Source of the DNA: a bacterium
GTDB lineage: Bacteria > UBP18 > UBA7526
Assembly: GCA_030615855.1 (NCBI GenBank)
Contig: JAUWYL010000001.1
Span: forward strand, 124,001 to 188,000
DNA: 64,000 bases
Reading direction: 5' to 3'
Shown here piece after piece: positions 49,999 through 58,000 of this stretch. The position numbers were made by a program, and so were the translations under genes. A model generated the notes under the pieces. That model was not told where the DNA came from and did no database searches. It saw only the letters and a list, made by a program, of their open reading frames with translations. Every line of letters begins with the position of its first letter. The stretch's first letter is position 1.

Positions 49999-51260
49999 CG
50001 ATTCAGAATCAATCAAGGAGAAGCCAGGCCGTGCTCAATCTTTAAGTGCAAGTTTAATTCCTGCTCAACAATATCCATTTTGGAACCAATCCGAAAACCC
50101 CTCATGAATTTATTCAGGAAATGTGGGTTGCCTCATTCCCAGAATAAAAATCTAAAGTTCATCAGCGGTTTTCTCTTCCAAAATGAATTGACCAGGAATT
50201 AAACCCCCTTCTCTTCAAGATGACCGAGCTGAGAATTAGAACCAAGATATCTTAGTTCATTCCAGTCCAGAGATGTAGGGATGCCTCATCTCTTCCCTTC
50301 CACTCATAAGATAATACCCTTCTATCTTCCAGCGAGCCTGTTAGGGTCTTGGACCTAATTCTCACATTTTAAAGAGAAGGGTCATCATCTACCCCAGCGA
50401 GATAGATGATGTTTCCACTCAAAGATTACTGGCTTCTCCTCCTGAATCTATTATGGATGACCCCCAAATTCTGCCAGGCAAGAAAGATTGTGTGGGTGGT
50501 GGTGGACAGGCTCACTCCTCCTGGGGTGGTGGCAACCTTTCCCCTCGCATAGCATCGAAGCTGGGCGGGAAAGCCACGCCCTTCCCCTTTAGCGGGGAAT
50601 TGGGCAGATAATGCGCATTATCTGCCCTTGCTCACTATGGATGTTGGGTCGTCTTTTCGGGCTAAAACCTCAACATAAAATTTATTTTATGTTAACCTGC
50701 CACCACGCAAGAGGGATATGTCATTTGGCCCACCATCCCTTTCTGAGGGACGACCAATAAAGATGTTTCACCCTTAAGGTCGCCCTCATACTCCCACCCG
50801 TTATCCCACCAACAGGTTCTCATACCATTAACCACTACAGGAGAGGGCATCAGGCTTCATAAAAGGAGCATCTATCCTTTGGGGAGGGGCTATCAGCAGG
50901 AAGCATATATCTGGGGGAGCACCTATGGAATGGACAGAGAAGCTTCGAAGCAAAGCAGGAAGAAAGTAGCAGGCAGGAACGAACCGGGGGAGTCCGGGTA
51001 GATGTATCCTCCCAGCGGCTCTTTGCTCCCGTAGCAGACTATTCCGCATGTCCGGAACAGGCAAGAAGAATCTCTGAATTTTATGGAAAAAGTCTGTAAG
51101 CCCCCGTCGCTATTGAACTTAGGGGAATTTCGGGTATTCCGTCTGAACGGAACAGCCTTTAAGAAGCAGGGATCTATCACCCCACACTTTAAAAATGCGA
51201 TATAGGACGGATACGGAGCTCCCAGGGGCATTCCAGGGAAGTATCTAATGGCAAAAGGGT
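49999..51260 (+). ncRNA. large structured non-coding RNA candidate, ~1.3 kb
   Basis: No plausible gene occupies this stretch; the only frames are two short ones on the minus strand. Domain 1 is closed by GATTCAG + AGGAGAAGCCAG (50000-50006, 50016-50027) pairing perfectly with CTGGCTTCTCCT + CTGAATC (50429-50440, 50442-50448). Nested inside are 50052-50063/50193-50204 (12 bp), 50076-50085/50176-50185 (10 bp), 50206-50215/50372-50381 (10 bp), 50231-50247/50347-50363 (15 of 17) and hairpins at 50269, 50308 and 50383. Domain 2 is closed by 50499-50510/50696-50706 and holds hairpins at 50563, 50582 and a 26-base palindrome at 50602-50627. More hairpins lie at 50672, 50736, 51042 and 51137. A promoter precedes it and the R5 terminator follows. 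Function unknown. Confidence 0.7.
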
Positions 51261-51261
51261 G

Positions 51262-51345
51262 AAAGGATAAAATATCGGGGGGAAGCTACATTATAATGCT
51301 TACCGCAGGAGTCATAAAGTGAATCCTGTCTTTTTGTTTTAAAAC
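51262..51345 (+). terminator. boundary repeat R5 with weak terminator
   Basis: GGATAAAATATCGGGGGG, AAGCTACATTATAATGC, then CAGGA...TCCTG (51306-51328) and CTTTTTGTTTT. A diverged copy of R4/R6 that can end the RNA transcript. Confidence 0.65.
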
Positions 51346-51370
51346 AGAGTAAAGGAGAGTAAAAAAATGC

Positions 51371-51399
51371 TTGCAATTTCCACCGAAATATGATAAGAT
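51371..51399 (+). promoter_or_regulatory. promoter of the restriction-modification operon
   Basis: TTGCAA, 17 bases, TAAGAT with TGA before the -10; the following TTTTAAGTAGAAATTGAGG resembles 35092-35110. Confidence 0.6.
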
Positions 51400-51431
51400 T
51401 TTAAGTAGAAATTGAGGTAGAGAGAAAAATA

Positions 51432-52574
51432 ATGAAGAATGGCTACGTAAAGAAGGCAAGAACCAAAGCTCAGGTATGGATCAAGGAAAATCTTTCTGAT
51501 TATTTAGATGTAGTGTCCATCGGTCTACCAGAATATGATGACAGATACAATATTTGGAGAGTACCGTTAAATCTCGAAAATGGTAAGGATAGATTAGTCG
51601 GTGAAATCAAATACGATAAATCTATTGAAAAAATGGTAGGTCGTACAAAAACCAAGATTATAACAGAAAGAATTGAAAAGTATCGTAACGAAAAGCCAAA
51701 AAAAGCGAAACAGAAAAGTGGATTATTCTATCCTGCTCCTATCCCAAACAAAGTTATACTAGGAGATGCAATTAAAGTTCTTGAGGATTTTCCACCCGAT
51801 ACAGCACAACTTATGATTACATCCCCACCATATTTTAATGCCAAACCAGAATACTCTGAATATGTTGACTATCAAGAATATCTGGACTTTTTAAGGAAGG
51901 CTATTGCCAGAGTTCATAATGTCTTATCGGATGGGAGATTCTTGGTTATGAATGTCTCCCCCGTATTGATTAGGAGAACATCCCGTAAAACATCAAGTAA
52001 GCGCATACCAATACCGTTTGATGTACATAAAGTAATAGAGAGTGTTGGTTTTGAGTTTATGGATGACATAATATGGGTTAAACCGGAAGGAGCTGGATGG
52101 AATTTGGGTAGAGGTAGAAGATTTAGAGCGGATCGGCAACCTTTGCAGTACAAGCCAGTTCCAGTAACGGAACATGTTTTGGTCTATCGGAAGAAAACTG
52201 ATAAGCTGATTGACTGGAATATCCGAAGGCATTATGACCAAAAACTTGTAAAGAGATCAAAAATACGCGGAAAATATGAAGTTACAAATGTGTGGCACAT
52301 TCATCCGGCATTTAGCAAACACCACCCAGCAGTATTCCCGAGAGAACTTGTTCGCAGGATAATAAGATACTATTCATTCAAGGATGATCTCGTTTTAGAC
52401 CCATTTGCTGGTTCGGGTACAGTGGGTCATGTGGCTTATGAGATGGGCAGACGCTTTCTACTCATCGACAACGACCCCAAGTATTTCAAACTAATGAAGA
52501 GAGCGCTGAATGAGAGAATTAAAAATAAAATAAGAATCGATTACGAAATTCATGAAACATTTAAGGGGGTGTAA
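51432..52574 (+). CDS. DNA methyltransferase of a type II restriction-modification system
   Basis: Motif IV TSPPYF (residues 130-135) precedes motif I DPFAGSGT (323-330), the beta-class order of N4-cytosine and N6-adenine methyltransferases; TSPPY favours N4-cytosine. The N-terminal 100 residues may help recognise the site. It overlaps the downstream endonuclease gene by 23 bases. If the partner is CfrBI-like, the target would be of the CCWWGG kind; that is inference. Confidence 0.88.
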   Translation: MKNGYVKKARTKAQVWIKENLSDYLDVVSIGLPEYDDRYNIWRVPLNLENGKDRLVGEIKYDKSIEKMVGRTKTKIITERIEKYRNEKPKKAKQKSGLFYPAPIPNKVILGDAIKVLEDFPPDTAQLMITSPPYFNAKPEYSEYVDYQEYLDFLRKAIARVHNVLSDGRFLVMNVSPVLIRRTSRKTSSKRIPIPFDVHKVIESVGFEFMDDIIWVKPEGAGWNLGRGRRFRADRQPLQYKPVPVTEHVLVYRKKTDKLIDWNIRRHYDQKLVKRSKIRGKYEVTNVWHIHPAFSKHHPAVFPRELVRRIIRYYSFKDDLVLDPFAGSGTVGHVAYEMGRRFLLIDNDPKYFKLMKRALNERIKNKIRIDYEIHETFKGV

Positions 52575-53526
52575 GATAAATATTCAATTTGATGTAGATA
52601 AATATAGAGGGTGGCTGAGAAAGAACGTAACATTAAGTGATCCATTATCTCCTGAATCACTAAAGACTCTTGTTTATCATCTTCTTTTGGGTAAAAATTA
52701 TCGTCTTCTGACGGAGAGAAACACCAAAGAAAAACTGTTTGCTACCTATATATGGTTGACAGATGTATACAACAAAGCAAAAGAAGAATACGGCAATGAC
52801 TGGCGAGAAAAAATGCTTGGTGAACTTTTAGGTGAAGAAAGACCAAAAAAAGAGCAGAAGGATTTAACGTTTTGGTTGTTGGGACTTACACAAAAAGGAG
52901 CGGTAAATCTTGGCATAGCCAAAAATGACTATCCTACGGTACTAAATGAGGTGATTGGATATTGTAGAAAACTATTCTCAGAGATGGGTGTTGATGGAAG
53001 GGAGGATAATACTTGGCTCCTAATGATGGCTGGATCGGCCACTCTAAATATACGTGGTTCACAAAAAGCAAAGATAGGTAAAACCCTTGAGAAAGTTTTT
53101 TTGAGAGCTATGCTTACTATACTTGGTCTAGAAGAAAATGAAACCTTCTGGATGAATATTGGAAGAGACATAGAAGTTGAGAGAGAAGCTGATGCGGAAG
53201 TAAGAACGAGGAGGGGGAGGATTAGAATCGAAGTTGGGTTGATTGCCCCAGGGAACCAAGAAGTAATAGAGGATAAAATCTCAAGAGTAGGAAGGAATGG
53301 AATTGTTATATTTGATAAACTTGGTCCCCGTTCCAGAGTGTACGAAACAGCAGAACGCAATCATGTAAAATTAATCCAGATAAGAAACAATCAGCCTCTA
53401 ATCGAGATATATCGACATCTAAAACCATTAGTAGATATAGAACTAAGGAAGCCATCACAAACCGAAAAAGAACTCAAAAAATTAATAAACAAATTATCAG
53501 ATGAAACACTACGACCAGCCACTTAA
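52552..53526 (+). CDS. type II restriction endonuclease, possibly CfrBI family
   Basis: A 324-residue protein directly after a methyltransferase. The second half has a PD-(D/E)xK-like stretch (DIEVEREADAEVRTRRGRIRIEVGLIAPGNQEVIEDKISRVGRNGIVIFDKLGPRSRVYETAE) followed by QPLIEIYRHLKPLVD, a pattern I associate with CfrBI-type enzymes. The start inside the methyltransferase gene keeps restriction dependent on its translation. Assignment as endonuclease is strong from context; the family is less sure. Confidence 0.65.
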   Translation: MKHLRGCKINIQFDVDKYRGWLRKNVTLSDPLSPESLKTLVYHLLLGKNYRLLTERNTKEKLFATYIWLTDVYNKAKEEYGNDWREKMLGELLGEERPKKEQKDLTFWLLGLTQKGAVNLGIAKNDYPTVLNEVIGYCRKLFSEMGVDGREDNTWLLMMAGSATLNIRGSQKAKIGKTLEKVFLRAMLTILGLEENETFWMNIGRDIEVEREADAEVRTRRGRIRIEVGLIAPGNQEVIEDKISRVGRNGIVIFDKLGPRSRVYETAERNHVKLIQIRNNQPLIEIYRHLKPLVDIELRKPSQTEKELKKLINKLSDETLRPAT

Positions 53527-53680
53527 CGAAAAATTCTGTACGATTTGTATGCTACCGCTTTTGATTATGCTGGTAGTTGTGGAACACCCTGATATTGGGC
53601 TTTTCAAGACTATCCTCTGGGTGGTCTTTTTGGAGGCGGTTTGTTATGCTGGGCTGAAGTGGGGGTATAGAAAAAACTAA
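53501..53680 (+). CDS. small membrane protein, 59 aa
   Basis: The frame begins 26 bases before the end of the endonuclease gene. Two hydrophobic stretches (CMLPLLIMLVVV and FKTILWVVFLEAVCYAGL) and a basic end (KWGYRKN). The stop overlaps the next ATG (TAATG). No family recognised. Confidence 0.45.
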   Translation: MKHYDQPLNEKFCTICMLPLLIMLVVVEHPDIGLFKTILWVVFLEAVCYAGLKWGYRKN

Positions 53681-53859
53681 TGACCAAAACCTACCTTGAA
53701 AAAATATTAGCCCACTTGCGGATATGCCCAAATTGTCGCAAGGGCGTTATGTGGTATGATGTTATAGGAAACATTGAGAAGACAATGTTCCTTTTAGGTC
53801 TACTTCTTGGCGCAATATTATTTGTGCTGTATTTGATTGGGGCTTTTCAGAATATTTAG
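53680..53859 (+). CDS. small membrane protein with CxxC, 59 aa
   Basis: It opens MTKTYLEKI, has CPNC near residue 16-19, and one membrane segment (FLLGLLLGAILFVLYLIGAF). Its start region (TAATGACCAAAACCTAC) is nearly the same as that of the gene at 55643 (MTKTYFEEI), so the two starts share ancestry although the rest differs. Confidence 0.45.
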   Translation: MTKTYLEKILAHLRICPNCRKGVMWYDVIGNIEKTMFLLGLLLGAILFVLYLIGAFQNI

Positions 53860-53898
53860 GCCGTATAAGACATGTTAGGGTAAAAGAATAAATTAAAA

Positions 53899-55518
53899 AT
53901 GACAAAACACAAGAAGAAACGTTCACAGAAAAAAAGAAAAAATCAATTTACCCCCATCAACAAACACAAAAGAGATGGTTCAAAGCTGGCCTCAAAATTG
54001 TCTAGTCTGAATCTTCAAATGATAGATTGGGAAAGAGATTTAATTCCTGAGCATCTTTGGATAGATTTATTAGCTGAGGAATATAAAGATGTTCTTTGGT
54101 TTAAAATTTATAACGAATTTCTAGATAAGTTAGAAGAATGCTTGACAGAACAACCCAAAACTCCACTGTTTGGCTTTATTTCAGATTTTGCCATTCCTTC
54201 AGATGAAGAAAAAGAAAAATTTATAAATAACAATAAAGATTTAATCTTTAATGCTTTTTTTAAACCTATTGGTAAAATTTTATCTTTATATCCAGAAAGT
54301 CCAGCAAGTTGGTTGGTATTAAAAGAGTGGCTAGATAGCGAAAAGGTTGATTTTGAAGAAGAATTAAATAAACTTTCTCAATCTGTATCTCGCCTGATGA
54401 AAGCAAAAGATCTATATGCAGGGCACATACGCGCCTTGCCTTTAAATAGGCTATTTAAGCACAATAAAATCTTTTTAGCACAGGGAAAAATGGATGAATT
54501 AGCTGAGCTACTTCCAAAATATCCTGAAAAATGTACTAAAGAAGAAAAATATCATGTTCAATCATTTGCCAGAACAACAATAAATCAGAATTTTATGACA
54601 GAAGAAAGATATAAGGATATGGTTTGGTCAAAATATTTTTGGCGACACAATTATGATTTAGTACCATGCGCTCCCCTTAATGAATCTCTTGAAGATGGCG
54701 ACATTGAAATGCATGATGAAAAAGTAAAAGAAATACAAAAAAAGACCTGGGAAAATTCTATCAAGTTAATGAAATATCTTGATAAAATTGCAATGCAATA
54801 TAAATACGATTTATACAATCCTATGATAGATCAGATAAAACTAGGACTATTCTCAAGGATTGTTAGATTATATATTTCATTTGTATCAAATCCATTTTTA
54901 TGGACTAGGGATCTTTCCTGCATAATGCTAAGATGCTTAGGTGAAACGACTATTATATTTCACTATTTAATACTTCATGGAACAAATGAAGATTTTAAAA
55001 ACTTCCATGACTATGCGGTTGGGAAGGAAAAATTATTAATGTTGCACATCCAGGACACCTACCAAGAGTTTCTTTCTTTAGAAGGTAAAGACACAGAAAA
55101 GATTGCCAAAGATATTGGTGGTGATTTTCACGCAGAAATAACAGCTGTAGAATTAAAGGGCTGGATAAAAAAAGATATCCGCACAATGGCTGATAACACA
55201 GGATTACAGAAAATTTATAAAATCATAGTTGATCCGTCTAATGCAGATATTCATGGATCATGGTCCAGTATTCGTAAGTCAAATTTAGTAATTTGCCGTC
55301 AGATTCTACATAGATTCCATAGAATACCGAAATTTTATGAGCCTCCTGTTTATTTAGGAGCTTTGGTAGCAGCAGATTCAATTTATTTAACGGCAAAAGA
55401 AATAGCCGTTCAAAAGTTAGGATTTCCTGAACCTGATGAAACTTTATCAGAAATATCAGAGGTGAAAAAGGCAATTCAAGAAAGATCGAAAGAAATAATT
55501 AAGAAATTTAAACCCTAA
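53899..55518 (+). CDS. DUF5677-like protein, cargo of an integron-type cassette
   Basis: A 539-residue helical soluble protein with a basic start (KHKKKRSQKKRKN). The C-terminal third (ETTIIFHYLILHGTNEDFKNFHDYAVGKEKLLMLHIQD, then YKIIVDPSNADIHGSWSSI) resembles DUF5677, a family of unknown function often seen in mobile DNA. It is strongly AT-rich. The stop codon lies inside an attC-like site, as in integron gene cassettes. Confidence 0.6.
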   Translation: MTKHKKKRSQKKRKNQFTPINKHKRDGSKLASKLSSLNLQMIDWERDLIPEHLWIDLLAEEYKDVLWFKIYNEFLDKLEECLTEQPKTPLFGFISDFAIPSDEEKEKFINNNKDLIFNAFFKPIGKILSLYPESPASWLVLKEWLDSEKVDFEEELNKLSQSVSRLMKAKDLYAGHIRALPLNRLFKHNKIFLAQGKMDELAELLPKYPEKCTKEEKYHVQSFARTTINQNFMTEERYKDMVWSKYFWRHNYDLVPCAPLNESLEDGDIEMHDEKVKEIQKKTWENSIKLMKYLDKIAMQYKYDLYNPMIDQIKLGLFSRIVRLYISFVSNPFLWTRDLSCIMLRCLGETTIIFHYLILHGTNEDFKNFHDYAVGKEKLLMLHIQDTYQEFLSLEGKDTEKIAKDIGGDFHAEITAVELKGWIKKDIRTMADNTGLQKIYKIIVDPSNADIHGSWSSIRKSNLVICRQILHRFHRIPKFYEPPVYLGALVAADSIYLTAKEIAVQKLGFPEPDETLSEISEVKKAIQERSKEIIKKFKP

Positions 55519-55577
55519 CAAGGCATTGCAGCGGACAAAAAACGCAGTTTTTTGCCGCTGAATTTCAATGTTATGTA
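55515..55577. other. attC-like recombination site
   Basis: TAACA (55516-55520) pairs with TGTTA (55569-55573). Inside, TTGCAGCGG pairs with CCGCTGAA, leaving one G unpaired, as in folded attC sites. The loop is a short AT-rich segment with its own AAAAAACG/CAGTTTTTT symmetry. A G/TT crossover point at 55570-55571 has a matching ATG/TTAGGG at 53874-53875, which would bound a 1,696-base cassette. Confidence 0.6.
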
Positions 55578-55642
55578 GAGCCTTCAGAAGAAGCAGAAAA
55601 TCTTGGTTTTCGTCGTGCTTGGAGATGGCACGGGGAGAAATA

Positions 55643-55960
55643 ATGACTAAAACCTACTTTGAAGAAATCTCAACTCAAACTATGGAGCATATCAAGAAGG
55701 CCATATTAGAATACCGACAAGGCAAATATAGCGACCCTATGGTACTGCCTAACGCTATTGCCGCAATTCTGGAGACAGAGATAGAGGATCCGGAATATCA
55801 GAAATTTGCGGTAGAAAATTATAGTCAAATTGTCGGAATTGTCATTAATAAAAATCCAAAGTATTTAGCCATTAAGAGTAATATTGAAAGAGATTTTTAC
55901 TTTCAGGTCGATGACGAAATAGTAGAGGCTTATCAAAAAGGAGTAAGGTTAAAAGGATAG
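55643..55960 (+). CDS. hypothetical protein, 105 aa
   Basis: ATG at 55643 with GGGGAGAAATA before it; the longer upstream frame lies in cassette-end DNA. A helical, acidic protein (MTKTYFEEISTQTMEHIKKAILEYRQGKYSDPMVLPNAIAAILETEIEDPEYQ...), no membrane segment. Same opening as the 53680 gene. A terminator (R6) follows. Family not recognised. Confidence 0.55.
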   Translation: MTKTYFEEISTQTMEHIKKAILEYRQGKYSDPMVLPNAIAAILETEIEDPEYQKFAVENYSQIVGIVINKNPKYLAIKSNIERDFYFQVDDEIVEAYQKGVRLKG

Positions 55961-56031
55961 AATATCGGGTAGAAGTTATGTTATAGCGCTTCTCGCAGGA
56001 GTCTTAAAAGGCTCCTCTTTTTTTGTTTTGG
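55957..56031 (+). terminator. boundary repeat R6 with terminator
   Basis: ATAGAATATCGGGTAGAAGT, TATGTTATAGCG, AGGAGTC-TTAAAA-GGCTCCT (55997-56016), CTTTTTTTGTTTTG: almost the same as R4. Confidence 0.85.
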
Positions 56032-56059
56032 AGCAAAATAAAGAAGGATAAAAGAGGCG

Positions 56060-56206
56060 ATAAAAAATATTTTTCGGGAGCAAACCAAAAAAGGACTTGA
56101 CTTTTTCTATAAAATATGGTATATTATAAGTAGTAGTGGTTGAGGGGTTAACTTTAATTTTCAGGAGGGAATAGACGGGGGGCAACTTCTTTAAAATCTG
56201 ATGGGG
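56060..56206 (+). repeat. diverged duplicate of the MerR promoter and start region
   Basis: It aligns along its length with 56499-56647: AAATATTTTTCGGGAGCAAA, ACTTGACTTTTTC, TATGGTAT, TAACTTTAAT, TCAGGAGGGAA and AACTTCTTTAA. The promoter (TTGACT-N17-TATATT, 56097-56125) is kept. The start codon has become ACG and the frame meets TGA after eight codons, so only a broken gene start remains. Confidence 0.8.
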
Positions 56207-56229
56207 CTGGATGAGATGGGAGATGAGAA

Positions 56230-56445
56230 ATGAAGAATCATGATCCTTGCCTGCGTTCTCTCTTCCAGTGCTTCCTTGAAAAACTGGGGAATATGGAAAA
56301 GGAAGATTTCTTTGCCGTTGTTCGGGAACATTACCCCGGCGAGGAGGCCTTTGAAGAATTCATTAGCTACTTCAAAAGCGAAGAGGGAATTGACAGGTTT
56401 ACAACCATTCTGTCCGAAGAAGCAAGAAAAATAAGAATTGACTGA
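56230..56445 (+). CDS. small hypothetical protein, 71 aa
   Basis: Acidic helical protein (MEKEDFFAVVREHYPGEEAFEEFISYFKSEEGIDRFTTILSEEARKI) behind the duplicated MerR-type promoter. No family recognised. It sits between the two copies of that promoter region, which suggests it was captured when the region duplicated. Confidence 0.5.
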   Translation: MKNHDPCLRSLFQCFLEKLGNMEKEDFFAVVREHYPGEEAFEEFISYFKSEEGIDRFTTILSEEARKIRID

Positions 56446-56534
56446 AAAGAAAGTAGGGATGGGGAGGAAACCGGCCAAGAAGAGGAGAAGGGGGGCAATA
56501 AAAAATATTTTTCGGGAGCAAACCAAAAAAGTAC

Positions 56535-56563
56535 TTGACTTTTTCAGTAAGATATGGTATAAT
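56535..56563 (+). promoter_or_regulatory. promoter of the MerR-like gene
   Basis: TTGACT, 17 bases, TATAAT with TGG before the -10, nearly the same as the promoters at 56097 and 59894. Confidence 0.85.
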
Positions 56564-56613
56564 ATAAAGTAAGGTGGTAGAAAGACTAACTTTAATCTTT
56601 CAGGAGGGAACAG

Positions 56614-57408
56614 ATGGAGAATAACTTCTTTAAGATCGGTGAAGCTGTCCGTATCCTTAAAAAGGAGTATGAAAACTTGACAGCGAGCATGCTGAGATAC
56701 TGGGACCAGAAAGGAGTCGTCGAGGCTTCAGAGAAGACAGAAGGGGGGCAGAGAGTATATAGAGTCGAGGATCTGGACTTAATCAGATATGCCAGGGAAT
56801 TGTCAATATCCGGTTGTTCGCTCGGTATAATCAGAAAGGCAATCAAGGAAACTAAACTCGTTGCGAAAACTCCCAAATACTCTGCCGAATCATTCAGAAA
56901 GGCCCTTATCAAACTAATCCGGGCTCTGCGAGCATTTAATAAACTCGAAAGACGACTAGAGGTACACAATCAGCAATCTCTTGGGGAACGATTTGAACCG
57001 ATATACGACAGAGAGGCACTGGTAAAATTATCAGGGGATCCGGCCTCTGAAAAGATTATAGATAAAGCAGAGAAATATAACTTAATATTTCCTGGAAAAT
57101 CGGGTAAAAAGAAGAGATACAGCCGGGCTGACGAAGTGATCTTAAGATATTTGTTACTGATGGGAATATCTGAAATCAAAAAATTCAAAAACCTTTATGA
57201 TATTATTAAGTACTTAGAAGAAGAGGTGGGCGTTACTGTAACAGTTAAGCCAGGAAAGAACTTTGCATATTTTCTGCTCCCTGGAGTTCGTTCACAATCC
57301 TTTACAGAGCGCATTGCGACACCTCAAGATCGTCTATTTCAGTTGCTGCACGATCATTACGATTATATTTACGGAGCTGTGAAGATGCTGGCGGAGCCCC
57401 ATGTCTAA
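56614..57408 (+). CDS. MerR-type regulator with a second HTH-like half
   Basis: Residues 3-85 are a MerR winged helix (FFKIGEAVRILKKEYENLTASMLRYWDQKGVVEASEKTEGGQRVYRVEDLDLIRYARELSISGCSLGIIRKAI). Residues about 130-200 look like a second, diverged MerR or helix-turn-helix unit (YDREALVKLSGDPASEKIIDKAEKYNLIF...RYSRADEVILRYLLLMGIS). The rest is unassigned. It has a strong promoter and probably regulates the element, perhaps the similar promoter of the integrase. Confidence 0.72.
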   Translation: MENNFFKIGEAVRILKKEYENLTASMLRYWDQKGVVEASEKTEGGQRVYRVEDLDLIRYARELSISGCSLGIIRKAIKETKLVAKTPKYSAESFRKALIKLIRALRAFNKLERRLEVHNQQSLGERFEPIYDREALVKLSGDPASEKIIDKAEKYNLIFPGKSGKKKRYSRADEVILRYLLLMGISEIKKFKNLYDIIKYLEEEVGVTVTVKPGKNFAYFLLPGVRSQSFTERIATPQDRLFQLLHDHYDYIYGAVKMLAEPHV

Positions 57409-57521
57409 AATAAGGCAACAAAAATACCGTGATTATGGGAGTAAATTTTTTCCCAATAACTCAATATCAATACTTCAGCCACTTTCACTATTTTTCTTAA
57501 GAAAAGTGGAAGGCCCGGTGA

Positions 57522-57677
57522 ATGATGTCTGACATCCGGATTACCTCCGTTAAGTGCGTACCGACTCCTGATGCCAAGGAGCGTTTCAAAAAAATCGTCG
57601 TGATGCTGTTTTCGAAAGCAAAATATCAACAGGGCCGGAAGGAGGTGAGGAAAAATGAAGGAAAAAGAACTAACTGA
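57522..57677 (+). CDS. small hypothetical protein, 51 aa
   Basis: MSDIRITSVKCVPTPDAKERFKKIVVMLFSKAKYQQG..., with GGCCCGGTGA ahead of two ATGs. It overlaps the start of the next gene in another frame, which carries the ribosome-binding site GGAGGTGAGG inside this frame. The amino-acid pattern looks protein-like, but support is modest. Confidence 0.4.
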   Translation: MMSDIRITSVKCVPTPDAKERFKKIVVMLFSKAKYQQGRKEVRKNEGKRTN

Positions 57678-57864
57678 TAAGGAGATAAGGAAGATACTTG
57701 AATATAACCGAAGATTACTTAAAGAAATGCGTAAGGAGTTTTTAAGAAATCAAGAGGAGTATAGAGAAATAGCGATTCTGTTTAGTGAAGAAACGGAAAT
57801 GATAGAAGCAAAGAAAAAAACTATAGAATCAATCAAAAAACTTATAAGTATGCTTCCCAAATAG
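57655..57864 (+). CDS. small coiled-coil protein, 69 aa
   Basis: GGAGGTGAGG precedes the ATG. The protein is a single charged helix (LTDKEIRKILEYNRRLLKEMRKEFLRNQEEYREIAILFSEETEMIEAKKKTIESIKKL), suited to a coiled coil. No family recognised. Confidence 0.55.
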   Translation: MKEKELTDKEIRKILEYNRRLLKEMRKEFLRNQEEYREIAILFSEETEMIEAKKKTIESIKKLISMLPK

Positions 57865-58000
57865 ATAAAAAAATAGAGAGGAAACTAGAGAAACCGGGAA
57901 AGAAGGAGGAAAAAAGACACCGTCCGAAAGTTTAAGGACCATTAAAAAACAGGGAATCAAAACTGAAACTCCGATTCCTAACCTGTCAAGGAGGCGAAAT

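Noticed and set aside
50828-51231. Two minus-strand open frames of 78 and 102 codons in the same stretch
   Set aside because: They lack ribosome-binding sites, overlap the structured RNA, and their cysteine/phenylalanine-rich composition looks like complement of structured sequence, not protein.
49999-51260. Group II or group I intron in the gene-free stretch
   Set aside because: I found no domain V-like AGC...GAAA...ACGGUU hairpin, no intron-encoded reverse transcriptase and no group I P7 pattern, although insertion after a terminator would fit a IIC intron.
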